Source: Polydactylus sextarius
Taxonomy: Eukaryota; Chordata; Actinopteri; Polynemidae
DNA: 64,000 nt
Reading direction: 5' to 3'
NCBI GenBank assembly: GCA_016801845.1
Contig: CM028921.1
Location: 13,643,275-13,707,274 of the forward strand
Below the pieces are notes generated by a model that was given only the letters and a program-made list of their open reading frames with translations, was not told where the DNA came from and searched no databases. Position 1 is the first letter of the stretch; each line of letters opens with the position of its first letter. Of this stretch, positions 1-14,663 are shown in pieces. Made by a program: the position numbers and the translations under genes.

Positions 1-734
1 TTTGATCAAAGTCAAATGTTTTAATGTCTAAAAGTCCAGCTCAATGAAAAACACTTTCATCTGCAGTCTGCAGAAATCTCTGTGTAAAACATTTTATTGT
101 TCTGCATGAAACATGGAATAATTTTGCCAAAACCAGGTTGATTGTTGCTGTTTCCTGCATCTCGTCATCCTTTGACGGTCAGTGTGGCCTAAACTGTGCA
201 CTACTCCTGAACAAGTATGTAACAGTGTTATTAGTGAAGTCTCTCACTGTCAACCTCTAGTTGATAACCAACACTGAAAGCTATTTGTTCATATTCCTCT
301 CACTGCTGCTTCATTGTCTCATGATCACATCCTGACTGAACAGTCGACAGCCATCAGGAATTCCTGTTTTTTAATAGAGAACCAATTGCAAACTGTGTCT
401 TATGATCTTATTTTCAGTTAGTTTTAACAATTGTGTTCAGTTTTCCTATAGTTGTGCTACACAGCAGGGACGTGCTGTTTATATGACCTGTATCATATTT
501 CAAATGTTGCTGTAATTCAGGTTAATAGCTTACATGTGTTAAAGACTAACACCTGACTTCTTGTCCTCTCTGTCTTGGCTGACAGATTCACCGCCTTCAT
601 TCACACTGCTGCAGCCTCAGGTACTTTCAAGTCTTTCAAAACACTGCTGACTAACAGCTGACTGACTGATTGTTCCAGTTTCACACAGAGGAAGGAACAA
701 GCTCCCCATAGAGCTTCTGATAAATTTCTCTCAC
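1..734 (-). other. ptprz1: ptprz1 intron 2 (partial)
   Basis: This is noncoding sequence downstream (minus strand) of ptprz1 exon 2. The donor, reading GTGAGA on the minus strand, sits at 729-734. I see no further exon before the window edge. A plus-strand stretch near 590-632 is flanked by AG and GT, but it lies on the wrong strand for this gene. Confidence 0.7.
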
Positions 735-797
735 CTGCGTACGACCAGTCGATGTCCTCTGAGAACTTGCGCTGATTCCTGTAGGCATATCCGTCAG
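735..797 (-). CDS. ptprz1: ptprz1 exon 2: start of the carbonic-anhydrase-like ectodomain of receptor tyrosine phosphatase zeta
   Basis: This 63-nt minus-strand exon lies between a good acceptor (pyrimidine tract then CTCCAG) and a GTGAGA donor. Both ends are phase 1. Joined to exon 1 it encodes A-D-G then YAYRNQRKFSEDIDWSYA. This matches the beginning of the carbonic-anhydrase-like domain of vertebrate PTPRZ1, where human has a similar GYYRQQRK...GWSYTG. The family (known) is a type I membrane receptor phosphatase of glia and neural progenitors, and it binds pleiotrophin and contactins. The CA-like domain mediates contactin binding and is not an active anhydrase. The rest of the gene continues to the left of the window. 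Teleosts may carry a and b paralogues, and I cannot say which this is. The main alternative is PTPRG, but its corresponding exon reads differently. Confidence 0.85.
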
Positions 798-3700
798 CTG
801 GAGGAGGGAGAGAGAGACACTTAGTTAAACATGTTTATTCAGAGAAATATCAACAGATTATCTGCTAGATTGAATGTCATCTTTACATTTCAAATCTGTG
901 AACCATCATCTGTAGCTTCACTTCACAGATAGAGTAGAATTAACATTTGGCCTCCAACAAACTAGTCTAGTTTGAGTTAATTAATGTATGGATCTTAAAA
1001 TATGTTTTACGAGGCCACAATGACCTTACTTTTTTCACCTTCGGCCAACAAAATACTCAGTTCATCTTTGCATCCAGGTAAACATTTGTCACAAATCTGA
1101 ACAAACAAACAAATGGTAACAAATGGACAACTGGTGACAGAGACCATCAAAGAAGCATTTCAGTTTGAAACATGTAAAAATATAAATCGTGATTTAAATA
1201 AAAGGAGCAAATAAAAGTAAGTCATTTAAAGTACTATACTCAGGTGTTTCCTTGTTTCTGTAAAAGCAGGAACAACGACTCCCTCAATCTGTTTATTTCA
1301 TTAAATAAACATCATTGTTCACAGATTAATAGCTCTGGGCTAAACCTTTTATAGATTTAATGTTGTGAGACAAAAGTCCTTTTAAATTCCTGAGCTGACA
1401 GGTTCATTGGCGAATTGGACATTTCATTGTTTGCCCACCGGCACATTGTTGCTCTTACTGCTTTGATTTTTTTATTTGACTTGCTGCTTTGACACAGAGT
1501 CACTGCTAAGGTTTGTAGTGAACAGCTGCCAAAAAGCACCAACATGCAGTTTGAGTCCTGCAGATGGAAACAACTGTGAGCTCAGACGACTAAACACGAA
1601 GCTGCCAGGGGTCAGCAAGTCACTTATACCTGCAAAAGTCACCCTGTCTGTCAGGTTGAGTTTTTATTTAGCAGCTAGAAAAACAATATACATTGAGATG
1701 AAAGGGGTTCTTGATGAGCTGGACTGAACTTTGGTTCCTCTTTGGGTATTTTTGGGTCCATATTTGAGGTGAGGGTGGGGGGCAAATTGGACCAGCATGA
1801 GGAAATGCCAAGTCTAAATCTTTTGACTTGGCACCAGTCACAGATGGGATTGATGGTGCAGACAAAAACCTGGACCTCGTTGGATTTTTTTCACTGTCAT
1901 ACATATTTTAATGCAACACAAACACACAACAGGTGGTGAACCACAAAGCTTAGTTGTCACGTTATCATTTTCTAACCTGCTGTAATCATGATGGATTTAT
2001 TCAGTCCAGTGAACTGGCTCAGCGTCTGCAGCACATAGTTGTAAAGTGTTTTTATCGTGTTCTTTCATGACAACCATGATAAAGGTCACAAACTGAAACA
2101 TGTTCATTTATTGTTCCACGTTTTGACCTTTTGAGACTTTTGCATCTTGGATTAAAATTGTGCCAGAAATCCCTCAGTAAATAACCAAACATGTGCCAAA
2201 TTAATTAGCTCAAACTCACTGACGCGGCGACCATGTTTCCTGTTGATCGATCAACAACGGCGCCCCCTGCCCAACTTCCTCTGACGATGCCTCTCACTCA
2301 AGTGTATAACGAGATACTGTCAGGAGGTGACATCATTAACCCGAACTGCTGTCTGCGCATCTGTCACGTTAATGAGGTGGCGTCGTTAATAGAACAACAC
2401 CTCATTAGCATCATAGAGCGCCAGGGGCGTGGCTGAGTGACAGAAGAGCAGAGGTCATGTGACGCAAAGCTACATGAGGCAGTGTTCGTCTACAAGTGAT
2501 CGCAAGACAGAGGAACATTCAGTGATGGAAGTGGTTTTTACCCCTTAGCCCTCATGCTTGCATAAAGATTTTTATCTAAAGAACGACAACAGGACAAAAG
2601 CTCTGATTTCTCAGAGACACAGTGAGCAATTTTAAAAGCTTTCTTAAAAAACCTTTCTTTAAAAGCTCTTACAACCTCACTCTGGACCAGCAGCTGAGTG
2701 TTAATGGTCTGGACACTTCATATTTCTGACCTTTAATGCCACAACAGAAAGAAATGCAAACAGAAACAGGAAGCTCATTCACACATACAAATCAAGTGAC
2801 TTTGGTTGCATTGATCGCTACACGATCTGACACCAAGTGGCACCACATGTAAACCAAACGCAGCATGTAATCTGTGTCAACGTACTGATGTGCATCATGC
2901 AACATGGACTGTCATCAATACATCCACTGCAGCTAGTAAAAGCTACACACAGATATAGATTACAAAAGGATCTGTTGGTCAGTGGCATCACGGCATCGAT
3001 TTTCACAGCCGAGCAGCAGGACACAAGCCAAACATCTATGTGTGTAGAGACGTGAGACAGAGACGTGATAAACTCGCTGCTTTCTAACGTCACTGAGTTT
3101 TAGTTGCACTTAATTGTCCTATTACTCTTTTACCAATTAAACAACAATTACACAAACAGTAGCCAGCCACTGAACTGACAACAAAAGCAACAAAATTTAA
3201 CAGAACACATGACTCCACTCAGAGTTTAATCTGCTCAGTGTTACAGATGTTAAACCACAAAGATCACAGTGTCAGAAATGTTACTCTTGTTTCAGATGCA
3301 ATTTCATGAGACAACCTAGTTGTGCTCTGGTTCAGTGTTAGTCCACAGCAAATTAGGAGATGAGGTGTCCTGCTGTGAGGAGTTTATTCCCCGTGAGTTT
3401 TGGATGATAGTGGTCTAATCCAGGATTAAACATTGTCTGAGGAGAAGAAGTTGCACTGAACTTCAGTTTATCTCCATGGACATAGGACATGGACATGAAG
3501 TCCACCTTGTCCATCAGGTGTCTTCAAGGTGGGCTGCCAGTTACATGACTGCTTCAAGAGCAGAGAGATTAAGTGTTTGCCAGCAAAGACGAAATCACAA
3601 TCGCAAAGTTTGGATCTGATTGGACTCAGAAACATCATTCACTGGTTTAATGTACAGAGGAAGCACACGGAGTGATAAGCAACAACAATAAGTAACAGTG

Positions 3701-6700
3701 CACAGTGACTCTGTTTCACCCTCTGTAACCTTTGACTTCTGATGCTCAAGGAATCTGCTACATTCATACATGAAACAGTGTCTCCTCTGGTCCAGTGGAA
3801 CTTCACAGGACGGCCCAGTCATCTATTCTATTTAAGTCAAAGTCGACGAGTTTAATTCCTCTAATGTAAAGAAGACTGAAACGTCAAAAGTGAAACGCAG
3901 CAGAGAAGACTCAGCTCTGTTTCTGAGGGATAAAAGCCTCCTGATGAGGCAGGAACTTCCCTGTCATTTTCCCATGAATCACGGGCAGAGTGAACGTGAT
4001 TCACTGCAATGCATTCCAGCTGTTACAGCTCCTGCTGGTCAGCCACGGCTCGTTTCCTTCAGACGGCAGCAGTAAGGAAACAATTGGGCAGTTTGTTTTT
4101 CTTATCCTGATGTGTTTTCACAGTCAGCACTCTCTGGTGGCGTTATTCACTCGGCTGCTTTATTTGATCACTGACCTCAAACACTCAACCTCGACCTCTG
4201 GTTTAAAGGTCAGAGGGGAGAAGTTCAAGTAACAAGAAGCCCTCTGGTCAATGAGGCGAGAACGTTTGTGCATCGTTATCACCTTGGGTTTGAAGTCATT
4301 CATCTGACACTTTGACACATTGTGAATCAAGGTTTTTTTTTTTTTATTATCATATTAACCTGATAGTTGATGACTGTTTTATTGTTTTGTGAGTTTTTGT
4401 CGGTCACTTTGTATATAAGAATCTGCTGAAAAGTATAAAGGGTAAATGAAGGTATAAAAGGTAAATGAGGCAATGTTCTGATGTTAGAAATTGGTTTATA
4501 TTTCATCCTGAACAGACCATGAAGGTCCGCACAAAAAATAATTCTAATTCATCCATTAGTTTTCTAGATATTTCACAAAAATTCTGCACAAAAAGTCTGG
4601 AGATCACCATAAATTCCACAAACAAACTGGCAGGACAAACGGTTGGATGTGTGTCAGGATAGTTTGGTCTGGACCTAAACAACGCGCCCCGTCACTGACA
4701 TGGTTAAGAGTTTGTGAATGTTTCTCTCTGTGACCTGGGGGCAGTCAGGTGGCTCAGGACAGACAGGAAATAGTGAGCTTCATCTCTGTTAAGGAGTAAA
4801 TGGAAACCAGACAGTGTAAACAGCAGCTCTGACTTGAAACACCTGCTCCCTGAACCAGCAGCAAGCCTCTTTATGTTTGACAAGTGTAAAATATAATAAC
4901 TCTTCCAGTGTGAGGATGAGTCACTTTTTACTTCATTCATTCAAGTTCTCAGAGTTGTTCTAATTATTTATGTGTACGTGTCCAGTCAGGTGTCGCATTA
5001 CTTGCTTTTCCTCCATAAGTGTTTCATGAGGATTATCACCGGGCTCATCTTTCTCCTCCATGCTCCAACTCAAGCATCGCTTCATTAAGAGTCAGCGATG
5101 TGCAGTGATCGGGTGCTTCAGATCACGTCGAGCCTACAGATGAGTTGTTAGCCTCAGAACTGAAGTCTCAAAAATGTCTGAGCAGAGCTGTTTTTTTTTT
5201 TGTTGTTGTTGGTCCAAGAAAATAAAAGATGCCTCAACATGATGGAATGAAAGTTAAATTATGATTCTTTAAACATTAAGGGCAGATAAAGAGTTTTATG
5301 TGACCTTTGAAAATGTTTTAAATGTATTGCACCGTGTCTTCTCAACAGAATTCAAAGATGCTCTTGATGACTGGAGTTTTTGAGCACTCAATGACGTTAA
5401 ACTGGCTTTTGTGTGACGTTTTCCTGTGAAATTAATTATCAAATTAAATATTAAAAATATTAAATGTTCATGGTGTCCATCTGCTGCTGATGCTCAGTTA
5501 TTGACTTTTCTGACAAACACAACTCATCTGACATGTACAACATCAAACACAGCAGCTTTCGGTTACAAACCACACGGGCGTCGTCGCAACACCTGATACA
5601 TGAGCGTGGCTGGAAACCTTTTGTGACAGAGACTACAAAAGACACACCTGCTTGTTCTGTCTCAGAGACGGAGAAAGCAACTTCAGACTTCTATTTCAAA
5701 ATCTATATCTTGGTTACTGACCAACTTTTGATTACAAATCTAGAAATTGTTGATGGATGTGTGACAGGGCATCAAATAGATAACCATCAATAAGTAACCA
5801 TCAAAGGTCTTTCATTATCTTTGCAAAATGTCCTAAATTGTCTGGTAGATGGAGGACATCAAATAACTACTCATTATAACTGGCGTTCATTGCCCTTTAG
5901 ACCCAATGAACCACTCAGTTCTAATTTCCAAATGTGTGTTAGCAAGAGTTGCAGCTCAAAATGCCTCTGGATGCTCAGGAGACCAAAAAACGTCCCATTT
6001 CAGATAAATGCTTGTGATTGGCCTGAACTGTCTCAGAACAGATGGAAATGCGTCTGAACAGACAAGGAGGCCAGACCCCACCACAGCTCACTGATTGGTT
6101 GATCTGGTTTCCAGGCTAAAGGTTTTTTGCTAAAAGAGTGAAATTGGGAGCGAGAAGAGGCGAGAAGAGAAAAGCTGATTTAAGAGAAGGAAGTAAAGAT
6201 GGGAGGGTGATTGTGGAGGAGGAGGGGGGATGTAATTCAGGTCTTGAGGGCAGAGGAAGGAGGGGGGTTTACATGCTTATGTTCTACTGGAAAAGAGTGA
6301 ATGAGTAGAATAGATTCTATGGAGTACTCTTGCTCAGCGTCTGTACAGAGAGAAAAAGACCACAACTGTGTCAGTGTGTTTATTCAGCGGAGAGTGGCCG
6401 GCTCTGCACTCCGGTCTGTGGGAGTCCCGCTGCCTTCAGCCGGACGCTCAATAAGAGGATTAGCCGAGCCCTGGGAGAGCTGGGATGGTCCACAGGGCTG
6501 TAGGGGTGAGAACTAGTGCCCGTGCCAGAAATGTGTGACAATCCCCCCCAACCCCTATACCAAAATGCCAGAGGAACCAGGGTCTGAGGGGGGCAGGACT
6601 GATGAGTAGGGCAGGTTAATCTGTGGACAGATTGGGCTTTTATCTGTGGTGGCAGCGCAGCAGTCCAACCTGGTGTGTTTGAGCTCTTTAACTACACATT

Positions 6701-8660
6701 TTGCAGATACAGGGAGCTAATTTTCTTTCTTCCATTCAGGCAGTTGGTGGTTTCATTTCTCATTTCTATGGAAATCAGCTCACAGAGACTTGAACCGTCT
6801 TGCAGATGGATAATCCATGACATGTCAGTCACCTTTTTCTCTACAGGCTAATACGTATGGTGTGATTAGGCAAATGTGCAGCAGGAGCGGAAGTTTTAGT
6901 GGCATCTGACTGCATTGGCATTTTGTTTCACTGCATTCTGCTTAGATGAGCTTATTCCTGGTTCCTAATGTGTTTGTTTTGCCTTAACGCATTCATAGAA
7001 AGCTAAAATTTTAGAAACCTAATGATAGTGCTAGATGTGGAAGTAAGAAGATCAGAAAAGTTATTACATATCCTAAATGTCAGAGCTATCTGTCTGAAAT
7101 AGAGGTTTCATCTTTGCATCCACATGAGAGTTTGTGCTTGAGCCTCCAGAAATCACACTGACAACAACGGGACAGACAGTCATCTGACATAATGACACAA
7201 GAAGTTTTAACCAAAACCAGTCCACAACCCAAGCAGCTGAGGAACCGATGACTTGTCCCAAACTTGTGTCAACGAGGTCTATATTTATTACAGGGGGCAA
7301 AAATATTTCACAGAAGCTCATGAGCCCTAAGAGGTGGTTGAGCAGCTGGAGTGGTTTACACTTCAGAGGTTGAACTGCAGGCCTGAGCTGTCAGCTGGCT
7401 GAGGAAGGAAAAACCACTACTGTCATAACACGTCCACTACCATGAAGCTACTGCACATGTACTGTTATTCTCTGCTGTCAAAGCTTTTTCTGTGGAAAGT
7501 CTCCAGTAGCTATGGAACTGATGCAGATCAAGAAGTAGGTTTCAGCCAAAGAGAAAAGTCTCATAAAGAAGATACACGTCAGCTCTAAGATGGACTGTGG
7601 GTTGTATTTATTACTTTTAGAGATAAAACATCATGTCAGTCAGCGTTCCTCACTACACAGAAAGAATGATAGAAACCTCGAAGGAAGCCAGCTGAGGTTG
7701 AAGGATATATCAACAGCGTTTGGCTGAGTGAAGACATCCAACCTCCAGACAGTGTGTGTTCAACATCATCACGTCAACTCTGTGAGGCTGCAGGCCACTA
7801 TCGATTCTGCTTTTTGTCGTAGGACCACACCACAACTTCAGCGCTGTTTTATTTTCGAGTCTGAACACAATCATAGAAAAACTGGCTAAACCTGTTGGTG
7901 CAGTGCTGATATATATTCACATGTATTATCAGTAACCTAAATGATGCTCTGTGACATTCCTGTACTCTGAGTCAATGTTGCATATAAAGATGTTTCCGCA
8001 CATTGCTGCTACAAACGTTCAATAGAAAAGAGCCGAAAATGCCAGTGGTGGAGCTGGTGTCTGATTCACATTTCTACTGGTGATCAGTCCTAAAAGGCAT
8101 CAAATGAAGATTTTACACTTTACATTTGTTACAAAGTTCAGCCTGTTTTGTTTCTCGTCTCTGCCTCTGAGGACAGTTTGGCCCAAATGTGTCTTAAAGG
8201 AACTAAAATGTTTTGTGCAGCAAAAAACCTGTTAAGATTCCAGTGCAGCAAAGGGCTGAGCTTTGAGTTTGACCTTTGTGAGTCTCTGGCAGCAGACAGT
8301 GATTCATCAAAGCACTCCTACTACATTTATACAGAGCAGATCCTGCGTAAAGACTGAAAAGTCCACTATAAGACCACCAACAGGAAATCAAAGCGCCTTG
8401 TCAGAGCGCTGCAGGCTTTACACAAATGAAACCGTCTGCTCCACACCTGTAGCTGGCAGCGTCAACTCTGTAAAAAACTAAAGTCATCGGGCCTCTGGGT
8501 GGATGTTTTCCTCATCGATCAGACGTTCTCATCTTCCCTTTTAACTATAAATGGCAAAGAACAAAAGCTGTGGATTATCTACAGGCTGAGTCCATCAGCC
8601 CTAAAAGGAGGCAGAGACATGAAAGAGGATGAGCTGCTGAGAGGATGAGTTCACATGACG

Positions 8661-8682
8661 ACACACACACACACACACACAC
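8661..8682. repeat. (CA)n microsatellite
   Basis: About 11 uninterrupted AC units inside ptprz1 intron 1. Confidence 0.95.
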
Positions 8683-9110
8683 GGCAGGAATGAATGCAAG
8701 AAAACAACTCAACCAAAATGAGGCTGACAACAGTCAGCTCAGGTAATACTGTTTTATAAACATCTTTTTCTCTTTTAAAAAATCAGAGCCATCTGTCTGA
8801 GAGGGATGTAGAGCAAGAAACAAGAAAATATACAATTACGTACATAAACTACACCTAAAACAGACAGAGCTAGAAAAACCCACAACAGCACCATCTAATC
8901 AGAGACACGTGGGGCCAACCACAGGTGGTGTTTGGGTAAATCTGTGAATCATCTTGGTGTTTTATTAATAAAATTACAACAGCTTTGTCAGAGGAAGTCC
9001 AGGATCTATACGACAGTTTCACTGCCACTGAATGTGGTGTCTGCCAGTGAAGAGGTGGTGGCGTAATAGACACATCGTGTAATGTGAGTGGACATGGTCT
9101 CCTGCTGTTT

Positions 9111-9130
9111 CGTGTGTGTGTGTGTGTGTG
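9111..9130. repeat. (GT)n microsatellite
   Basis: About 10 GT units. A second short GT run lies at 9,232-9,245. Confidence 0.9.
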
Positions 9131-11218
9131 TTTTGGTGTCTAACTACAGTGCAACGTCTCTGGTCAACGTCCTCTAACACCAGCTCCTCTGCACTGAACT
9201 GTGATAAGACTGAACAGCTCCCTGACTGCAGCGTGTGTGTGTGTGTTAATGCACTTAGGTATGACCTGTATCTGTGGTCAGAAACAACTTATGTGTCCTG
9301 ACCGGGGAGCTGGTGAATAATGAATCTGACCGTCTAGAGTCTAGACTTTCCATCACTTCAGACTTCAGTCGAACGGCCACTGAGCCTCCACATGCATTTT
9401 ATTCTCTTTGTCTTGAGCTAAACACTAATAAGGTTCAGCCTGCTGCTCCGACCAGTAGACAGAAAGTTTTACATCTGTCCCATTGCTCCACTCAACACAG
9501 AGCAGGTCAACGTTTGTCCTGTTGATTGTTGAAAGCCTGATTCCCTAAGTCAGACCTCAAGGAATTTGAGTTACATGCGAATCCTGGCATACTAACTTAC
9601 AATGGTAATGTTAATGTTGAGCGTGTAGCTGAGAGACCTTATAGTGGAGCTAGAGGGAAAAAATCAGTGGATCTTCAATATTCAGATGATTCATTATCCA
9701 GGGTAAAGCCTTCAGCTATTCTGTAAAAGAGTGAGTATGGTTTCATCTGAACTGGCTCAGCAAAACCAGCAAGAAAAAAACTGAATGAACATGAATAACC
9801 TTTATCAGGCTGGGTCACAGGGAACAGTCTGTGAGACTTGGATTTCTTTTAACATAAACAATTAAATAAAACTCAGACAAAACAGAAAAAACTGAAGGTC
9901 TTCTGGAAACTCAGGCCCCCATTTCACAGCGACTGCAGATGTTGTCTCAACTTACACTCCCCTTTGTTGTATTTACACCAGTGCTGAGCGCTGACGCAGG
10001 CTGTCACATCAGCACCTATTCAACTGGTAAATGTCTGCTGGGTACCTGCCCGCTCTTCACTGCATGCCAGCCTCTGCTGCTGCATCAATCTCTAGCAAAA
10101 CCTGCAGCCTGCCTCCTCCCTCGCTCCGTCCCTGGCTCTGTGTGTTGGTCTGCCTGGTCGCAACCTCAGCGGATCCAAATACTAGGAGAGCCACCGGGAG
10201 TTTTAAACAAAGAGCTCCTACTCACAGCGACTTGTTTACAGGAAGAAGAAGATTTAGGAGGAAACCGAGAAAGGGACGGCTCCAACACAACGATCTCTGA
10301 ACGGCTTTATTTATTTAAAACCTGAAGCTGTGCCAGCTTCAGCTTGCTTGGACTGCTGTGGAGCAGAACATAAATAATGGTTTATTTTGTCTTGGCACAG
10401 CAGCAAATTAAGTTTAAAGGAAAACATTTGGAAGCACTAAACGTAGGCTCATGTAGCATGTGGCTCATGTTGGCATCAATCAGAGAACAAAGTGGTGGTT
10501 TGTATGTAGAGGGAGAGTGGTTCAAAGAAACTTTACAGCTAAAGCTGCATCGTTCCATTTAACAGACTTTTATTGTCCAAAGCTACTTTCAACACACTGA
10601 TAGAACATCAGCGGCAATTTGGCAATGAGGCATTCCTCCCAAGCCACAGCTGGACGCTACAGTGACGGGATGGGCTAGTGCTACCTGGTTAGCATGCCAG
10701 CTTCAGTAGAGGCAAAGAACTAAAAAATGGCTAATGGTTGAATTTAGCATCTGAAACACTTTGGGTCAGTATGTCAGCAGAACTTTCAACATAACGGTGC
10801 TGTTTTTCTTATCAATAAAATAAAATTGTTGTCATTTTATGTAGACTACCATTTTTATCCTGTCATTAAAGGATTCATTCATAACAATATGTTTTCTGAG
10901 GTGACATTCGGCTGCCAGAATCTAATGAGTTCAGTTTTAAGTCGGTATCAAATTTGGAGAAACTCCCTCCAGATGTTCCTGAGACTGACAACCTGAAGAC
11001 GTGTGTCCTCTGTCACCTATGTCTCTGCATGGCAGAGCACCTCTGGTTGCAGCAGACGTGTTTCTATTTGAACCGTACACACAGTGACGAAACAGTTTGT
11101 CAGAGGCCCAGAGAGAAAGCTCCTCTAACAGAAAAACGACTTAATTAAACACTGGAGCTGAATGGAAGAAGGAGAGTGCCAACGCTGTATCCCACAGGAA
11201 AGACAAAGAGAGAGGAAG

Positions 11219-11264
11219 TGTGTGTGTAGGTGTGTGTGTATGTGTGTGTGTGTATATGTGTGTG
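11219..11264. repeat. Interrupted (TG)n microsatellite
   Basis: TG repeats interrupted by A and AT substitutions, typical of an ageing dinucleotide tract. Confidence 0.85.
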
Positions 11265-12049
11265 CCTGCAGCCCCCCTTGTCACTCATACTATAAACTTT
11301 TTACAGTTGCAGTGACTTGTCGACTCAAGTTTTAGATGAGAATGACGTTGTGACATCCTGTAGAACACGAGTTCTCATGAAGTTGTTGTTTTTTTTGATG
11401 TCGCATTCAGGTCATGTAGGATTTACCAGCTGCCAGCTCGGTGAACACAGGCAGTAAAATCAGCAGGACAGACACTGGAAATCCACACACATCTGATGGT
11501 TTCATAACTTCAGTGGATGTGACGAGTGCTGTTTATGTCCCATTTCAACAATGTGACGTTCTGAGCCGCAAATGAAAAATGTTAAAAAAAAATGTCAAGA
11601 GCAGATGGATGCAAATACAACAACACATGTTCCAGGTTACAACTTTGAACTTGCTAGAGCTGCTGGAGGTCTAACTTATTTAACATTTAAAAATATCGCA
11701 GCTCTATAACCATCATCACCTGACAATGATCACGTCTGTGTATGATGCTCGATTATAATTATTATTATTGTTGTTATCATTATTATCAAACACAAAACAA
11801 TTATCTTCAAATGATGTTGTATATTCCTGCTGTGCGGGGATCAGCCAGTATAAAAAAATACTGCTCAAATGATCTAATATGCAACAAAACCAGCTTTTAT
11901 ATTCATGTGTAATAAAATGATAAGGACAAAATGCCTCAGCTGATTTTCTAACCTGGAGATACAATTCAGATTTTGGTTTGAATTCAGGCTTAAAAACAAA
12001 AGAAAAACTCAACATCTTGTGCGTTCGGAGCGAAACTCCTGAAAACAGT

Positions 12050-12310
12050 GATGACCCTTCACCTGTCCTCTCTGCTGCACTGCAGCTCAAACACTAATTG
12101 CTTTTTTTCCACCTGTGTGAACATCACCATCGCCATCACCATTGGCAGGAGCAGCAGCACAATCGCCGGCTCATTAACAGGCAGACACTTTGTGATGGTG
12201 CCTTGGGGACACACGACTATTTTGAGGGATGACCTAATTGAAATTAGCAGCGGGCGGCGGGACACAGAGGAAATTATGGATTTTACACTTTGTCCTCTTC
12301 AACCTTGACA
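12050..12310. promoter_or_regulatory. Candidate conserved noncoding element in ptprz1 intron 1
   Basis: The block is noncoding and non-repetitive, with homeodomain-like TAAT cores (CTAATTG near 12,095; CCTAATTG then AAATTAGC near 12,232-12,248) and CpGs in an otherwise AT-rich intron. Its composition resembles vertebrate conserved enhancers. No comparison was possible, so this is inference only. Confidence 0.2.
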
Positions 12311-14639
12311 CACTTCTGCTGGATTTTCCCCATTGGAAAGGTAAACTAATGATGGCTGACGTTTCCTTGTTGTGGTTATTTGACCATGAAACACATTTTA
12401 TCCAAGTTTTAACTCTTTATAACATATTTACATACAATGACTCATCAGCTGAGGCATAAATGACATTTTTTTTTGCAAATAAAGATGACTACTGTCCCAA
12501 ACAAATCTCTTTTGAATGCAACAACCTCCGGCTGTTCACCTTCACCACCAGCTGCCTCCCAGCACCCCAGGTGCCCATCCCCGCCTTCTGTACCAGTCAG
12601 CCAGATGCTAACATGTGGAAACAGCCGTCTGCTGCTCAGATGGAGGGAATCACAGCTGCTGTGTTGATGGTTTTCATAGTTCTAGGCTGAAGTTTATTCC
12701 ACTCATCACAGACGATAAACAAGTTTACCCTAAGTATCATTTAGTTTAAGACAAAACCAAACATTTAGAAGTCACAGCTTGGAAAGGAAAACTTAATGAA
12801 CATTTTCCACTTCTCATTCAACACGTACATTTGCTGTGCTTCTAAATATGACTGTCACTTTCTGCTTCTGCAGGACAGACTGAGGTCTTCATTGACAAGA
12901 TGAGCTGGATGTTAGCTGGTTAGCATTCTAGCTTTAGTGTTGTTGCAGTGTTGCTGCTTCTCTGGATGTATCTGGTTGATGCATCTTCCCATCACTTCAA
13001 CATCATCAAATTTGCTGAGGACATCCAGGATCAACGGAGAATGAACACTTAGTCTCTTAACCTTCTTTATGGAACCACCAGATACACAAATTTACTTTCA
13101 GCTCTGCTACAGGAAAACTGAACACACAACGTAGGTTCACTATTGGTTATCTGAACACTAGAAAACATCTGGGGAAAAGGATCTACCTGCACATCTGGCA
13201 GCTATCCACTTTGGACTCATCTCGAATCAATTTTAGCTGCATTCAGTGATAATGTGACAATCTGCTTCCAATTAGATGTAAGTGCTTTAAGTGTCTGGCA
13301 CTTCAAAGATAATCAGAATCAGTCCTGCGGATGAGCCTCAGCTCAGGAGTGTCAACACCACCTGAGGCTTCAGTCTGAGCAGCAGACAGGTGTCACAACC
13401 AGTCTGACCAATACGAAGAAGAGCTCAGTGAGTCTGGGTTAAACATCTGCTCACTGCTGCGTGACTCCAATAATGCAGAATCTGCAATTCTTTATCTTCA
13501 CTCCTGACCTGACACTTGATCAGACCACAGGTCAAAGTGAAGCCCTTGGAGACTGCAGCAAAATAAAACTTTTTTGTCTGTCTCAGGACATTACCTGAGA
13601 TTTTATTCTTTATGTCATACAAGACACAACAAGTGTTTCCTTTCTCCTCAATAAAAGTAACAAAACTCCCAAGTCCTGAGCTGATGCAGTGAATGTTAAC
13701 TGATCAAAAGCGTCATTGTCAATTTTCAGGGAAAATGACAGCAATTATACTGACCTTCAATTTTTTGAAAACCAAATTTTAATCAGTTTATCCTTGAGTG
13801 AACCTTAAGACCAAATGTGAAGAAACTCCCACCAGCTACTCACATTAAAATTCTTCCATACAAAAGCTGATAAATAAATATGTTTTGACTCCATGTGAAC
13901 TAGGACTTGTGAAAACATAAAGCACACATTTGTGCCTTCTTCTCTATTTGAAGTGGCAGACTTTGTGTTGATGAGCTCAGATAAACCTGTTGGGAGAAAC
14001 CTGATTCTACACAAAAAGATTTTGATATGATCTTTTAGACAACTCGCCCCCCCCTACTTGACAGTCCTAGCAGGTACTGAAGGCAACATGAAGCATTAAA
14101 GAGCCACATGTTCATATATGAGAAGTTGGTGGAGACCAAACCAGAGCAAAGAGTTGACAGGCTGTAACTGCTTGCACATTGACCAGAAAAAATAAATATA
14201 TAGTTCTTGCTGTGAAGTTGTTATGCCTAAAAATCATTAATGCTTTATTCAGTTTTCAAAATGTAGCAATGAAATCCTCCATGAAAAATATATCTTCTTC
14301 TACTCTCTGCCCTTTCCTGTTGTCGAATTCCCTCTGAGTCTGTGATGCGGCGCCATACGCCTCGGCCCCCTGCTGCTGCTCGCTTGTACTGACGCTGATC
14401 GAGGAGCCTCAGCTCATTCTCCCACTGCACTCAATGGAGGCCGATCTGGATAAGAGGATCAGACTAATGCCTGAAATGTAAAATGTAAATGTCCTGTAAA
14501 TACTTGAAAAGCCTTGTTAAGGCCATCGAATCCTTTTGCCTTGGCCAACATCTGCCCAAAGTACGTCCGCCTTCACCTGCTCAGATCACCAACGCCGGCC
14601 GCTCACTGATGATGAAAAGCAGCGAATTGGCCTTTTTTT

Positions 14640-14663
14640 CTTTCTTTTTTTTTTTTTTTTTTA
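14640..14663. repeat. T-rich homopolymer
   Basis: Poly-T run with one C interruption. It makes the overlapping short ORFs meaningless. Confidence 0.9.

Noticed and set aside
9939..10325. Two overlapping plus-strand ORFs of 128 and 89 codons
   Set aside because: Overlapping frames in a CpG-poor intron without splice sites or family resemblance.
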